This document shows positions 38,277 through 49,373 of a DNA stretch of 64,000 bases, piece after piece. The DNA lies in assembly GCF_028502605.1 (NCBI RefSeq), contig NC_079236.1:2976001-3040000 (forward strand), given 5' to 3'. Position 1 is the stretch's first letter, and every line of letters starts with the position of its first letter. Source of the DNA: Trichoderma breve (taxonomy: Eukaryota > Ascomycota > Sordariomycetes > Hypocreales > Hypocreaceae). The notes below the pieces were generated by a model. The model had not been told where the DNA came from. It saw nothing but the letters and a program-made list of their open reading frames with translations, and searched no databases. The position numbers and the translations under genes are program-made.

Positions 38277-40781
38277 GGCAAAAGACCGTTATGTGAAGAG
38301 ATTGAACAATGGTGAGAGTCGCGAAGTAGGAACTGCCAAGAAGAAGTTGGCGTGGAATTCATTTATTATTAGCACCAAGTCTATCGAGTAGCAGCGTGAG
38401 GTTGCGCACTCGTACGCGTCTGCGGAATGTCTGAGACATGTAGAATTACTGGCTGAAGGGAGACGAAAAAAGGGCGGGTTGGGAGCCTGCTCAGGGTGGA
38501 ATGAGAACATGCGCAGAAGGAAAGCGATGAGCGTTTTGTTCAATTGTTTGAGCCGGAATAGGCATTGTGCGTATATAATGTGACGGGTTTGGTATCTTGA
38601 GGCGAAGCTGCATCGTGATATAGTCTCAGATCGAGATGGATGTGCAGAACGTGAAAGAGCACACTACAGATCTTGACGTGTGCTCAGATCTACTGTATTT
38701 TAAAATAAGAATAGCAATCGAATAGCATAGCTAGAATCACGCTCTTGTAGGAATTTGATGAAACGTTAAAGCAGTAGCAGTGCTTGTTGAATTCCTGTAA
38801 AATATACATATATAGGTATACAGGTATTATGGCGGCGGCTCATATCTCTGTAGTTGAGCAATACATGTTTGAGCCAGTACGACTAAATGTACTACTGACT
38901 CTGCAGCTGAAATTCTCTTTTAATCCCCATATGGTACAGTACAAGTTATCACGTTGAGATAATTCAACAAGGAAATTTTGCTTGTCGCATGAGCTGTATC
39001 AAAAATCATCGTAGTCGAATTTAGTATCAATACTTGTCCGACTTGAGTTCCATCTCTTACTCCAGAATGATGCTTAATAAGCAACGCAGTGTGGTGATGG
39101 CCTCGGCTCTCAGTCTGTGCGACAACGCGGGGAAAAGAGAGAGAGCGGAGAAGTTATCGACTTTGTACTTCCGAGCTTGCGTCCCAATAACCACCGGCAC
39201 TACTCCGTAACAGGACACGTTTCAAGCTCCAAATCGAAGGGTCAATTCATCCGGGCGAAGTAGCCTTTTGCAGAACGCCGTCCGCAAGTTCTTGCCTCTG
39301 AGCTCGAGTTTCACATGCCGAAACGAGACGCTATATGGAATAGCAGCGGCGTGATTGGCCGGGGCGCTGGGAGAGTGCCCTGGACCGAGGCCCACCGCCG
39401 TGCTTTAGCGGATGAGCCAAGCTGCGAGTCTCCCCAGATGTGCCCCGGATTCCGTTGGCTTTTGCGAGAGTCTGCGTATTTGTTGATATACGGGTAGAAT
39501 TGAGTTGATTGGGGTAGAAATGATACAAGTACAGCGAGGTTGACGGAGAGACAAAATAGCATCCGGCTCGCCTGCGTTGGAACACAAGAGTCGCCACTGA
39601 GTGGTTATTATTCCCCGAAACAGCCGACGTCACTACGGGATCCCGGACTTTTCAACTGCTTGTGCGACGGAGTTTGTATGTATGTACTCGTACGGATACG
39701 CTTTTCCGTCACGATGGGATGATGCGTGCTTACGTGCCTTGACGGTATTGCACTACAAGTACAAGTAAGCCGCCAATCTTCGTTCATCACCTTTCAATTC
39801 GCGTCGGCCTCAATGTTGCTTTTTGTTTGACAAATCTAGTAGCCGGCCATGCTAGGACGTTCTGCTACATTAGAGTCCACACTTGACAACAAAGTCCTTA
39901 AACTGTGAACTCCTACAGCTACCCAGGATAGCCGGGCTGGGTAATTGTATTACTAGAAGACAGTTAAAAAAATAATCAACGCCGCACCAGTACATACTAC
40001 CTCTATCTAGGTTCAAATATGCATGGGTGCAGCGTGTCAGCTCTTGTCTATCTCGCCCTAAGGCCTATTTCTCAACAAAAGCCATATCGACGAGCTCCTA
40101 TTTGATCCATCTTATCAACTACGTTTCTGACGGCCAGATGCTGACGGCTAGCCGGCCGCCGTGAGAACCTTGATTGTCAGCCGCCGGCATACATGTACAA
40201 GTAATATTCGTACTACCAGGACGCAACCATTGAAATGACATTTGATGGAGTTGAGTCTTTCCGAGCCCCGTGGATAGCGCTCTGCCACTGCTGTGACGGG
40301 CAGAACTCTGCTGTAAACTCCGCGGGTGGGACGCCTCAGTGGATTTCGTTGGGGGCTGGCCGCTAGCGGTTTAGGCACTCCGACACAGCGCTAGCAACGC
40401 GCATGTACCTATACGGCTTCTGCGATTTGGCGGGCTGGGCCACAGCATTGGACGCTGAGCGCAGGCCATGTACATGGACCAAATCCCAAATCTGGGGCTG
40501 CCGAGGCCCCGCGAACCTCGGCCGTCCCTTTCAGCAGCCCATGACTTTGGTTAAACCTCCACCTCCCGACCTCATCGCCATATTTCTTTTTTTCCTTTCC
40601 CTTGCAACCATCCTCGCCTTTTCTTTTTTCCCTCCCCAGGCCTTACACGTCGCCTAATCTTCCCTCCCTTTCACTTTGTCTGGTCAATTCTCGTAGGCAT
40701 CGCGAGCGTTGCGGACCCTTTCCTTTAAAGCTGTAAAATATCAACACGCGGTCAGCCACTAGTTCATCCCCCTTCGACACA
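38277..40781. other. Divergent intergenic region, MARVEL gene / FAA1
   Basis: 2.5 kb between divergent starts without a supported frame. The part from 38560 to 39010 is AT-rich. A TACTCGTA motif is at 39685-39692. The last 220 bp are CT-rich (TTTTTTTCCTTTCCC-like), as expected for the leader of strongly expressed FAA1. Confidence 0.55.
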
Positions 40782-43037
40782 ATGGCACTGGCTACCAAGG
40801 ACACGGCGGCGTACATCAAGAGCCTGACAACTCCGCCTGCGCCCGGCGCTCCTCACGGTGTTGCCATCGCAGGCACAGAACGGCCCGGTCGTACCGCCAT
40901 CTACCGCCATCACAAGATTGGGGATGGCCCGCTCCTGACCACGTTCAACCCCGAGATCCAATCGGTCCACGATCTGTTCGAAAACGCCGTCAAGAAGCGC
41001 CCCAGCAAGCGCTGCCTCGGCACCCGTCTCTGGAACCCCAGCACGCAATCATGGGCAGACACATATGAGTGGGAGACGTATGGCGAGGTGGCCGAGCGTC
41101 GCAAGAACTTGGGAGCCGGTCTCGTCGAAATCCACAAGAGTATTGGGCACACCCTGGACAAGTATCCCGTTGGACTGTGGTCTCAGAACCGCGCTGAATG
41201 GCAAATCACCGGTAGGCCAACCTTGCGCGATTCCCCGCGCTCTCCCAATGCCCACTACAGATCTCCAACTAACACAATCTCGATTTGTAGATCTTGCTCT
41301 TGCGTCGCAGGCTCTCTATACCGTATCACTCTATGATACTCTTGGTCCGGACACTTCCGAGTATATCATCAACCACGCCGAACTCGCCTGTATCGTCTGC
41401 TCCCTGCCTCATATCCCGACTCTCTTGAAGTTGGCCCCTCGAATCCCATCCCTCAAGCTGATCGTCTCCCTTGACGAGCTGGAGCAAGGCGAGCAAAAGG
41501 GTCTGACCAAGGGCGCTGTCCTGAACGACATTGCTTCTCAGCACGGCATCAAGATCTACTCTTTCAAGGAGGTTGAGGAGATTGGCGCCAAGTCTGGCCG
41601 CCCCATGCGCCCGGCCAAGTGGGACGATCTCTGCACAATCAACTACACCTCGGGAACCACTGGTGCGCCGAAGGGTGTTGTCATCACTCACGGCAATGCC
41701 GTTTCTGCCATCTCTTCCAGCCGCCTGCAGGGTGCGGTGACTGAAAAGGACGTTCACATGTCCTATCTGCCTCTTGCTCACATCTACGGCAGAATGGTTG
41801 ATCAAGTTGCCTTGTCCGAGGGTGCCAGCATTGGTTTCTTCCGTGGCGATATCCTAGGCCTAGTCGACGACATGAAGATTCTCAAGCCCACCGGTTTCAT
41901 TTCTGTGCCCCGCTTGTTCAACCGCTTCAACTCGGCAATCCGAACCGCCACCATCGAGGCCGAGGGTACCAGGGGAGCCCTGTCTCGCCAGGTCATCAAC
42001 ACCAAGAAGGCCAGCATGCGTCTGCCACCAGGTAAGGCGAACAACACGCATTTCCTGTACGACCGTATCTGGACCCCCAAGGTCAGGGCTGCCGTGGGCT
42101 TGGATAGGGCCCACTCCATGATCAGCGGCAGCGCACAGCTGGATCCTGATGTTCAAGAGTTCCTCCGCGCTGCTTTTGGCAACAACTTTTATCAGGGTTT
42201 TGGTATGACCGAATCATACGCCGTCGGTACCGTTCAGATTCCGGGAGACTTCAGTCTCGGCAACATCGGACCCCCAACTGGCTGTGTCGAACTCTGCCTC
42301 GAGTCCGTGCCCGAGTTTGACTACACCGTCGATGACAAGCCCAACCCTCGCGGTGAGCTTCTTCTCCGAGGCCCATGCATTTTCCGCGAGTACTACAAGA
42401 ACGAGGAGGAGACCAAGAAGGCCATTGAGTCCGATGGATGGTTCCACACCGGTGATATCGCTGAGATTGACAAGATGGGTCGCTTCAAGATCATTGACCG
42501 CAAGAAGAACGTTCTCAAGCTGTCCCAGGGTGAATACATCTCTCCTGAGCGTATCGAGAACGTCTACTTGGGCAACACCAACTTGATCGCAATGGCCTAT
42601 GTCCACGGCGACCCCAAGGAGTCTACACTCGTCGGTATCTTTGGCATCGACCTGGAGAACTTCCCACCTTTTGCCAGCAAGGTCCTTGGTGAGACTGTCA
42701 CGGCCGCTGACCTGCCGGCCCTCAAGGAGGCTGCCAACCACCCCAAGGTGAAGGCAGAGTTCCTCAAGGTGCTCAACAAGATTGCGCAGAAGCAAAAGTT
42801 CAACAGCTTTGAGCGTGTTCGCGGTGTCTATCTTGACATTGAGCCCTTTAGCATCCAGAACGAGCTGTTCACACCCACGTAAGTACAACCGCAAAAAGTA
42901 ATCAACCGCAAAACTCAGCCGCTAACATGAACAACAGTCTTAAGCTGAAGCGGCCTCAAACTGCCAAGGCCTTCCGTGCTCAGATCGACAAGATGTACGA
43001 GGAGATTAACGCCGAGACTGGCCCTGCCAAGTTGTAA
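40782..43037 (+). CDS. FAA1: Long-chain fatty acyl-CoA synthetase
   Basis: ATP-dependent enzyme that activates long-chain fatty acids to acyl-CoA for lipid synthesis and oxidation. Three exons (40782-41211, 41291-42878, 42938-43037) give 705 residues; yeast Faa1/Faa4 are about 700. The AMP-binding P-loop YTSGTTGAPKGVVITH starts near residue 262, followed by YLPLAHIYGR, then FYQGFGMTESYAVG. The fatty-acyl-CoA-synthetase signature DGWFHTGDIAEIDKMGRFKI precedes DRKKNVLKLSQGEYISPERIE. No peroxisomal C-terminal signal is visible (it ends GPAKL, which is a poor PTS1), so a cytosolic/ER/lipid-droplet role like Faa1 is more likely than a purely peroxisomal one. The splice at 42878/42938 leaves a short last exon (LKLKRPQTAKAFR). 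Confidence 0.93.
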
Positions 43038-44168
43038 GAATAGATAAATGAACAGGCATGATGTTTGTTGCTGAGCGAATTTTTCTTTGGGTTTTTAATG
43101 TTTGGATATATAGCTAGTTATCAGTTACGGTTATCTGTTAGCTTATAGCCGTGGGCGGTAAAGAATGTGGAGTGTGTGTGTGTATTTGCAGCAAAGTACG
43201 GCGGCCAAGCTTCCTTTTTTGGGGGGTGTTTTACCTGTCTGTGCGAAAGAGTTATGAATATAAAACAGACGAGAAGGAATCAAAGATACATTAATAAAGG
43301 GGGTCTTTTCTTCTTTATGATGCTTTTCGGACTTGGTCATCCAGATGCTGTAAACAAGTTCGATAATTTAATATGAGTGGCTATGCAACCAAGACGGCCT
43401 GGAATCCACTTGCGGTCAAGGTTGAGTATGTTCAAACGCAGCCAATAGCTGTATACCTAGTCAGTTGCGAATTGCATGCTTCAGCTCACGAGGCTGTCCA
43501 ACTATAATGTCATGCAAGAGAGCGAGGCGCCTTTGAGCTGAAGACATATGTGGAGCTGGTTCTTCCAATATGTCACTTCGTAGATGCCTAACCTAGAAAG
43601 CAAATAAAACCATTATTTATAAATAAGTAATAAGAAATTATACACGCATATTACCTAATGTAACTGTTATAATTACTTATAAATGTCTTAATTAGAATGT
43701 TACTAAGCTCGAAGGCAAGTTATAATATACTATTTATTATAACATTCATTTTACATAGTGCATGCGTTGCTTATGTCGTTACCCATAGACAGTGCACGGA
43801 GAATGCGTAATTCAATTTACATTTCGAGCTTGCTCCCCTTGCTTCCTATTTGCCTAAGATCTTATCGATGCTTTAATAACGCAAGGTACAATACGACTAC
43901 CCCATGGTAGATTAAAGCTTTTCTATCGATGGCCTGTTGCAAAAAAAAGGTGATACCACCCGAACAAGCCGCAGAGATGGTGTTGACACAATTAGGATTG
44001 GAGGTTACATGCACTGTGCACGATTAATATGGCTCTTTAGACCTTTTGAAAGATTTAATTACAGGTGTGATAAAAGTCGGAGTGCCTCTTTTTATAGGCT
44101 GCGTGGGACCTGCATTGTCCCTTTAACCGGCAATTAATATCTTGCATCTGGCGGGCTTATCATGCGTG

Positions 44169-44184
44169 TCGCGATCGCGATCGC
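44169..44184. repeat. Palindromic GCGATC repeat
   Basis: Overlapping TCGCGATCGCGATCGC, a nested palindrome, set in otherwise AT-rich sequence. No function assigned. Confidence 0.5.
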
Positions 44185-44560
44185 AATCTAAATGGATGCA
44201 CAGATCTCAGATCGCAACGGGGGTTGTATGCGATATCAGCTTTGCTTTCGACTTGTCAAACACAAGAAATGTTGATGTAAAATGCTTTGTTTCTAACAAG
44301 TGTATCGGACCATTTTTGTTTAGCTTAGTAGTAGAATTAGAGCTTGTTTGCTCATTGAGAGGTTATATTAACGGGCGGGAGCTCAACGCGCGCATTTGCT
44401 TAAAGCGCGACAAATGATATCATACACGCGTTTAACAAAGAGACGCTTGGTCTAATTATAAAATCCAGTGGAAATCAATTAAGCTGAGCTGAAATTAATT
44501 CTAGAGTTGAAGTCTAATGGGTATATTTTACAGTGTTAATTTTGACATACACCATAGTAT

Positions 44561-44581
44561 TATATATATATATATATATAT
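44561..44581. repeat. TA dinucleotide repeat
   Basis: Ten TA units in the middle of the AT-rich block between FAA1 and the WD40 gene. Confidence 0.7.
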
Positions 44582-44956
44582 TACACTCCTAACCTATATT
44601 ATCAAGAAATATAATAATTAAACCACGCTAACACTTTTAAATTTTATCTTTTCCCTTTGTTTAACCCCTTTATACTTTCTAAGAAGCTTTATATACCTAG
44701 TAAGTTGCTAAGAGATAATAGCTGTGTTTATATATTACATAAGGTATAGCACGTGACCCACTTATTATTAGTTCCCCTCTAGACGTGTTTTAAGAGCCCC
44801 ATCCTTACGTATCCCTTGTTTAAGAACAATCTAAGCAGCTTGAACGTGTGGGCACGCGATGGGGTAAGTTGATATCCTCAGCCGCGTTTAAAGTGCCAGA
44901 GAATCTATTTGGTTTGCTTGAGATGCCCGCCCGAGGCTGGCGAGCCGGTCGTCTCC

Positions 44957-47900
44957 ATGAGCCTCGTGCTTACCTCTCCTCCTTCCAGGCCCATGGTCAT
45001 CGACCTGACTGAAACGCCATCGCCGCCACCAAGCCATATCGCAATCACAAACGGAAACGGAAACGAACAGCAGCAACATACTCTTCCCCATGCGCAGCGG
45101 CGGCAGAATGATTCTCAGGATGAAGGGCCGCCGCCAAAGAGGAGGCGTGTTGACTTTAATTGGGCTGGCAAACAGGTCTCTCCTTATGTGAGCCGGGCGC
45201 TGAGGGACCTGCCAGCTTCCGAGTACATACTTGATGAAATTGCGATAAAGGTATGCAATATTCTAAAGATTGGGCTGCATTGAGCACACAATTAACAAAG
45301 GGCACAGGCCGTTTCCATGTTTGCCAAGGATCCGCTCTTTGTCTCCCGATTAGATGAAAACAACGACTACAAGCTGCCGGCCGATGATGAATGGACTGCT
45401 ACAAAGGCCAAAATAATCGTTACAGAGCTATCTGAGAGACCTGTAAGTGGAATAAGAACAGACAACCAAGTTGGATATAACTGACATGATGCTTAAGGAA
45501 TATCGTGTCGCCCCTATAAAAGCGCCAAGTTCGAGCAGCTACACGTCCCCTTACCCCCCGCTGAAGGAGCAACTTCTTGCCAGATTTAAACAGGTTCCGC
45601 CAGAAATAAAAAAGATAGCCGCTAAACAACCGAAAACCTCAATACCAAAAAGACAAGATAATACTCCTAGAACAAGATATGGGAGTCGGTGGGAGCCGAC
45701 CAAATGCGGCCCATCCTCAAATACATGGTTTGACCTCGATCACCGGCCTTACCAATCAGCATCAGATCGCGAACTCATTGTCAAAGGTGCTGATCGCTTA
45801 TACCGCGAGCTCAAGGAAGAGCTGAAGAGCCCAGCTGTCTATCATGTGGACTTTACGTCTGACGAAATTCGGCAAATCATGGCATGCTTCTCAATGTATC
45901 TTCCCGTGGGATATCCTGCGACCCCTGAACATTTGGCGCGGCTCTGCCATCAGTTCAATGTTCCGTCAATTGTTAATAACAGTTTGCCTCACCGGACGGT
46001 CGAAGATGTACGCAATTACTGTTCGGATCTGCTTGCGGGCAAAGCAGTGCCGCCAAGCCGAGTTCAGATCCTGAGTCTTGACCCTAGAGCGAATGGATCT
46101 CGCTCGCAACAGGAGAAGAGACGTGCCAGTCGACTATCATCCTTGCTTTTAGCTCGCGAGATGGTAGGAAACCGAGGATTTGCCCATATGCGCCAGTATG
46201 AAAACTTTCAAAACGAGTTTCGCAAGGCGCACGAGGACAGCTTGGACTTGGTCGCAGAGTACACAAACTGTGCCGGAGACATTGCGACGACAACTTGGAT
46301 CCCGGATGACAATGTTTTGTGCGGCACAACTGCACACTCGGATAGCCATAATCAGCAGTATAATAAGCCGGGCAATTTACTCCTTTGCTCGACAAAGCTG
46401 GGGCAGCTTAAGGCGTTTCCTGACCACCGAATCCCACGGCCACTCGTCGAAAAGGGAGAAAACTCCACGACGGCCATGCGTGAAAGCCAGGACCCATGGC
46501 TGTATTCGTCGGTTGTATGCTCTGATTACGATAGCGTTCTAGGGCTGGCATTCACCTCCAGTTTCGACAAAACGGTCAAGGTGTGGAAGGTTGATGAATC
46601 TGGCAGCAACATGACTGCGTTAGCCACCTGGTACTTTGGCGGCAACGTAAATTTTGTCTCCGTGGCCAAGGACGGCTCTGGACGAGTTGCTACTGCGGCC
46701 GATGTTCCTACAGAGGCCATTCGGATATACACAATCAACATGAATGACATTGCGAACAGCCCTTACGTCTCCTTTTCATGTACTCGGACTGACGCCGACG
46801 GCTCCGATAAGTGGGCATATTTCCCAGCAACAATGCAGTGGGGCCGTGACTCGACAAGCCAGCATCTGCTTGCTGTAGGATATTCTCCTCGGAGCTTCTC
46901 AGGAGATGACCACGACATCCCCTTCGATAAACAGAACTCGGGAGAGATTACTCTTTGGAATGCGAAGCTGAATCAGCGAATTCCTATCACAACTGCTACA
47001 ACTGCCAACTTCTTTGAAGTGGCCTGGCATCCCACATTACCGAGATTCATTGCCGCAACCTCTCCCTCTTCTCAGTCTGAGAAGAAGGTGCGAACTCAGA
47101 TCCATTTGTTCGGAAAGCAAACCGTCCTTATTTCCAAACAAGATGACCCAAGTCCCCAGAGCCCCCGGAGCCCCCGGAGTCCTCAGAGTCCCCAGCAAGA
47201 GGGCGGGTTTTCCGAATACCATAACCTTGACTGTTTTGCGTCAGACATCAACGAGCTGACCTTTATGCCGAACTCGTTTAAACATGCATATGTGACTGCG
47301 GGGTGCACAGACGGCAAAGTATACGTCTGGGACACGGCGCAAGGAGACAACCCTGTGCATATTCTACAGCATGGCCGTCCTCTGGACGAATACTACCATG
47401 ACCGAGAGAAGGAAGACACTGGAGTCAAGTTTACAGCTTGGGGGAACAACCTAGATCGATTCTACACAGGTTCCAGCGATGGAACCGTCATGGTCTGGAA
47501 CGTGCGCAAGAAACACCGACCATATATACGGACTATCTTGGAAGCACCTGGTCCCATTTCCTGCGGTGCCTTTTCGCCCGATTTCCGGAAAATGGTCGTT
47601 GGAGATGCGACTGGTCGGGTGTTTCTGTTTTCTATAGATAAAGAAGACGAGCCAGAGGCACACTTCATCAGGATCCCAGGCGTGGACCGGCCGCTTCGAC
47701 GTCCCACGCCGTTTATACCGCACCCCGAACCAGAGCCTCCATACCGAGATCCAGACAACCCGAACAATGTTAATGATGACGATGACATGCACATTGCCGA
47801 CCTGGTGAAGCGAATCTATCTAGACACGAAGCAGCTTGTTATTGACCCTAATCCTACCATTGGCGCCGTACAAGGGCCAGAATATGCCTCTACGGGTCTC

Positions 47901-48212
47901 TTCCGTCGAGAGGCACACCTAAACGAAGACCCCGCAGGCCATTTACTCAGCTATTTCGAGAGAAATCAGAGACAGAGCATCGCTGCAAGCCGGGGCCAGC
48001 TGAGCCGCTCTGTGCGAAAGCTTCGAGACCCTGGGGAGCCAGATGCCCGACTGAAAGTCATACACGCTATGAACAAGGCACGAGATCTGGATATAGAGCT
48101 CCTGGCAGAAGGCGACCGGGATGATCTTGTTCAATCTAAGGCAGAGCTGATACTTAATGAAGTGGACTGCGGGTTTGCTTACGAGGAACTGCCTAAGGAG
48201 GCTGATGAATAA
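44957..48212 (+). CDS. Large WD40-repeat protein, probably nuclear, role unknown
   Basis: Three exons (44957-45250, 45308-45442, 45498-48212) give 1047 residues, or 1035 if the Met at 44993 is used. The N-terminus carries VIDLTETP, a SUMO-interaction-like motif, and PPPKRRRVDF, a probable nuclear localisation signal. Residues about 100-380 form a conserved-looking region with no fold I can name. The C-terminal half has WD40 blades, seen as DKTVKVWKVDE, GEITLWNAKL, DGKVYVWDTAQG and DGTVMVWNVRKK, with a Ser/Pro-rich loop (SPQ/SPR repeats) between blades. The tail is charged and helical. I cannot match it to a named complex; chromatin or ubiquitin-ligase adaptor roles would fit but are guesses. 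The two upstream introns rest on clean GT-AG sites. Confidence 0.85.
47151..47195. repeat. In-frame 9-bp minisatellite coding Ser-Pro-Gln/Arg repeats
   Basis: Five 9-bp units (AG[TC]CC[CT]C[GA]G-type) encode SPQ/SPR in a WD40 loop. Unit length is a multiple of three, so changes in copy number would keep the frame. Confidence 0.7.
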
Positions 48213-48521
48213 AAGAAGCCTCGAAGTTGAGGAATTCTGTAGCATATACAAGCACACATACATACAATTAAAATATCTAATACAGGCCCGATAGCTAGGG
48301 CAACTTATAAACAAACCTGAATATATCTGCTCAAAATAATAGTTGGCATCTCGACATGTATGCTGTGAAATAGAAGGAACTAGAACTGAAATACTAGCCC
48401 TATCGCAGGATTGAGAAAACAATTCAACTTACGATACTTGGCTAAATACTCCAATACACTGACTTGCCTAATTCATCCTGGGGGAGTGCAAAAAAAGAGC
48501 GAATTACAAAAATAAAAGCAC
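48213..48521. other. 3' flank of WD40 gene
   Basis: 309 bp of AT-rich sequence between the WD40 stop and tRNA-Gly; nothing but the presumed 3' UTR. The A-rich run near 48490-48520 lies beyond the tRNA 3' end and supplies a T run on the tRNA strand for Pol III termination. Confidence 0.55.
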
Positions 48522-48603
48522 TGCGTCATCCGGAACTCGAATCCGGGCCTCAACTTTTCAAGTTAATGGAAGAGTTGAATCCTAACCCCTAGACCAATGA
48601 CGC
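48522..48603 (-). tRNA. tG(UCC): tRNA-Gly (anticodon TCC), with intron
   Basis: The minus strand folds as a tRNA: acceptor arms GCGTCAT / ATGACGC pair perfectly with A73. The T arm is CCGGA-TTCGAGT-TCCGG. The anticodon stem is CAACT/AGTTG, with loop CT-TCC-A, so the anticodon is TCC by the U33 rule. About 10 nt (TTAACTTGAA) after position 37 form the intron. The D-arm region GGTCTAGGGGTTAGGAT resembles tRNA-Glu/Gly. Glu was considered because of this body, but a Glu anticodon would break the U33 rule. A T run follows on the gene's strand. Confidence 0.85.
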
Positions 48604-48833
48604 TTCTTTGTACAAAAACCCGCGAGAGATAGACAGTTCATGAAGCTGTCTCCAATGTTAAGCATCGTGAGAGGCGAAGAGCTTCCTAGTCCATATAGCA
48701 AATTAAGTTTCAGAACAAAAAAAGATTGAGTACAATTTCCTTGAAAGAGTTGTATTGGAGACAAATGCTACGTGAGATTTGACTAGGTGAAAAAAGACTA
48801 TGCAGCAAGAAAGAAAAAAGTCCAAAAAAGAAA

Positions 48834-48928
48834 CGACACCTGCAGGATTCGAACCTGCGCGTGCGAACACAATGCCTATGATACCTGTTGATAGCAGGGC
48901 ATCGCCTTAACCACTCGGCCAAAGTGTC
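48834..48928 (-). tRNA. tS(GCU): tRNA-Ser (anticodon GCT), with intron
   Basis: The minus strand shows GACACTT/AGGTGTC acceptor arms with discriminator G73, the A box TGGCCGAGTGGTTAAGG, a long variable arm typical of Ser, and the B box GGTTCGAATCC. The anticodon stem ATGCC/GGCAT encloses loop CT-GCT-A, and a 14-nt intron (TCAACAGGTATCAT) follows position 37. Yeast tRNA-Ser(GCU) also has an intron. It lies 230 bp from tRNA-Gly on the same strand, but the two are independent Pol III genes. T runs on the gene's strand just past its 3' end serve as terminator. Confidence 0.92.
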
Positions 48929-49373
48929 TAACCGTTCATGGAATTAACATGTCTTACTCGACACTATCAATTTACTCTTTGCAACCAACTAACCACAACG
49001 CACTTCTCTCCTTGAACAGAGATTCATACAGGATTGCAACATTACAAGTTCCATCGTAAGACAACACGTCAAGTGTAGCAGGTACATAAAAGGCAGAGAA
49101 AATTCACATTGGGAAAATATCATTGCTGTCCTATCCCCCTTGGAGCTTGCCGTAACAACATCTCCACTGCATGGCCTTTTTTGAGTCCCGATAATCCAAA
49201 TCAGCTCTACCAATCTATCATCCCATTCAATCAAGTTCAAAACCCGCAGCAATGAGCAATAGCTAATAGGGAACAAAAAAAAACAATCAAAACAAAAGAG
49301 AAAAATAAAAAGAGCAGGCGTGCCAAAAATCCAGAATCCATCAACATACAGAGCGGGCCCAGCGTGAGCTTGT
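48929..49373. other. tRNA-Ser 5' flank / Pns1 3' flank
   Basis: 445 bp with no supported frame; AT-leaning, with an A-rich stretch at about 49275-49310 that probably belongs to the Pns1-like gene's 3' UTR/polyadenylation region. Confidence 0.5.

Larger units (their letters stand above)
43038..44956. other. Intergenic with AT-rich block (about 43440-44880)
   Basis: No coding frame is supported. From about 43560 the DNA becomes strongly AT- and TpA-rich (ATTATTTATAAATAAG-like), with local GC-richer islands. It holds a TA repeat (44561-44581) and an odd GCGATC repeat (44169-44184). Short frames here are interrupted and carry no domain. The composition contrasts with coding neighbours and recalls point-mutated repeat relics in Sordariomycetes, which is inference. 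Confidence 0.6.

Noticed and set aside
48522..48603. tRNA-Glu reading of this tRNA
   Set aside because: The D arm and variable region look Glu-like, but placing TTC or CTC at the anticodon would put a C at position 33 and break the stem pairing.
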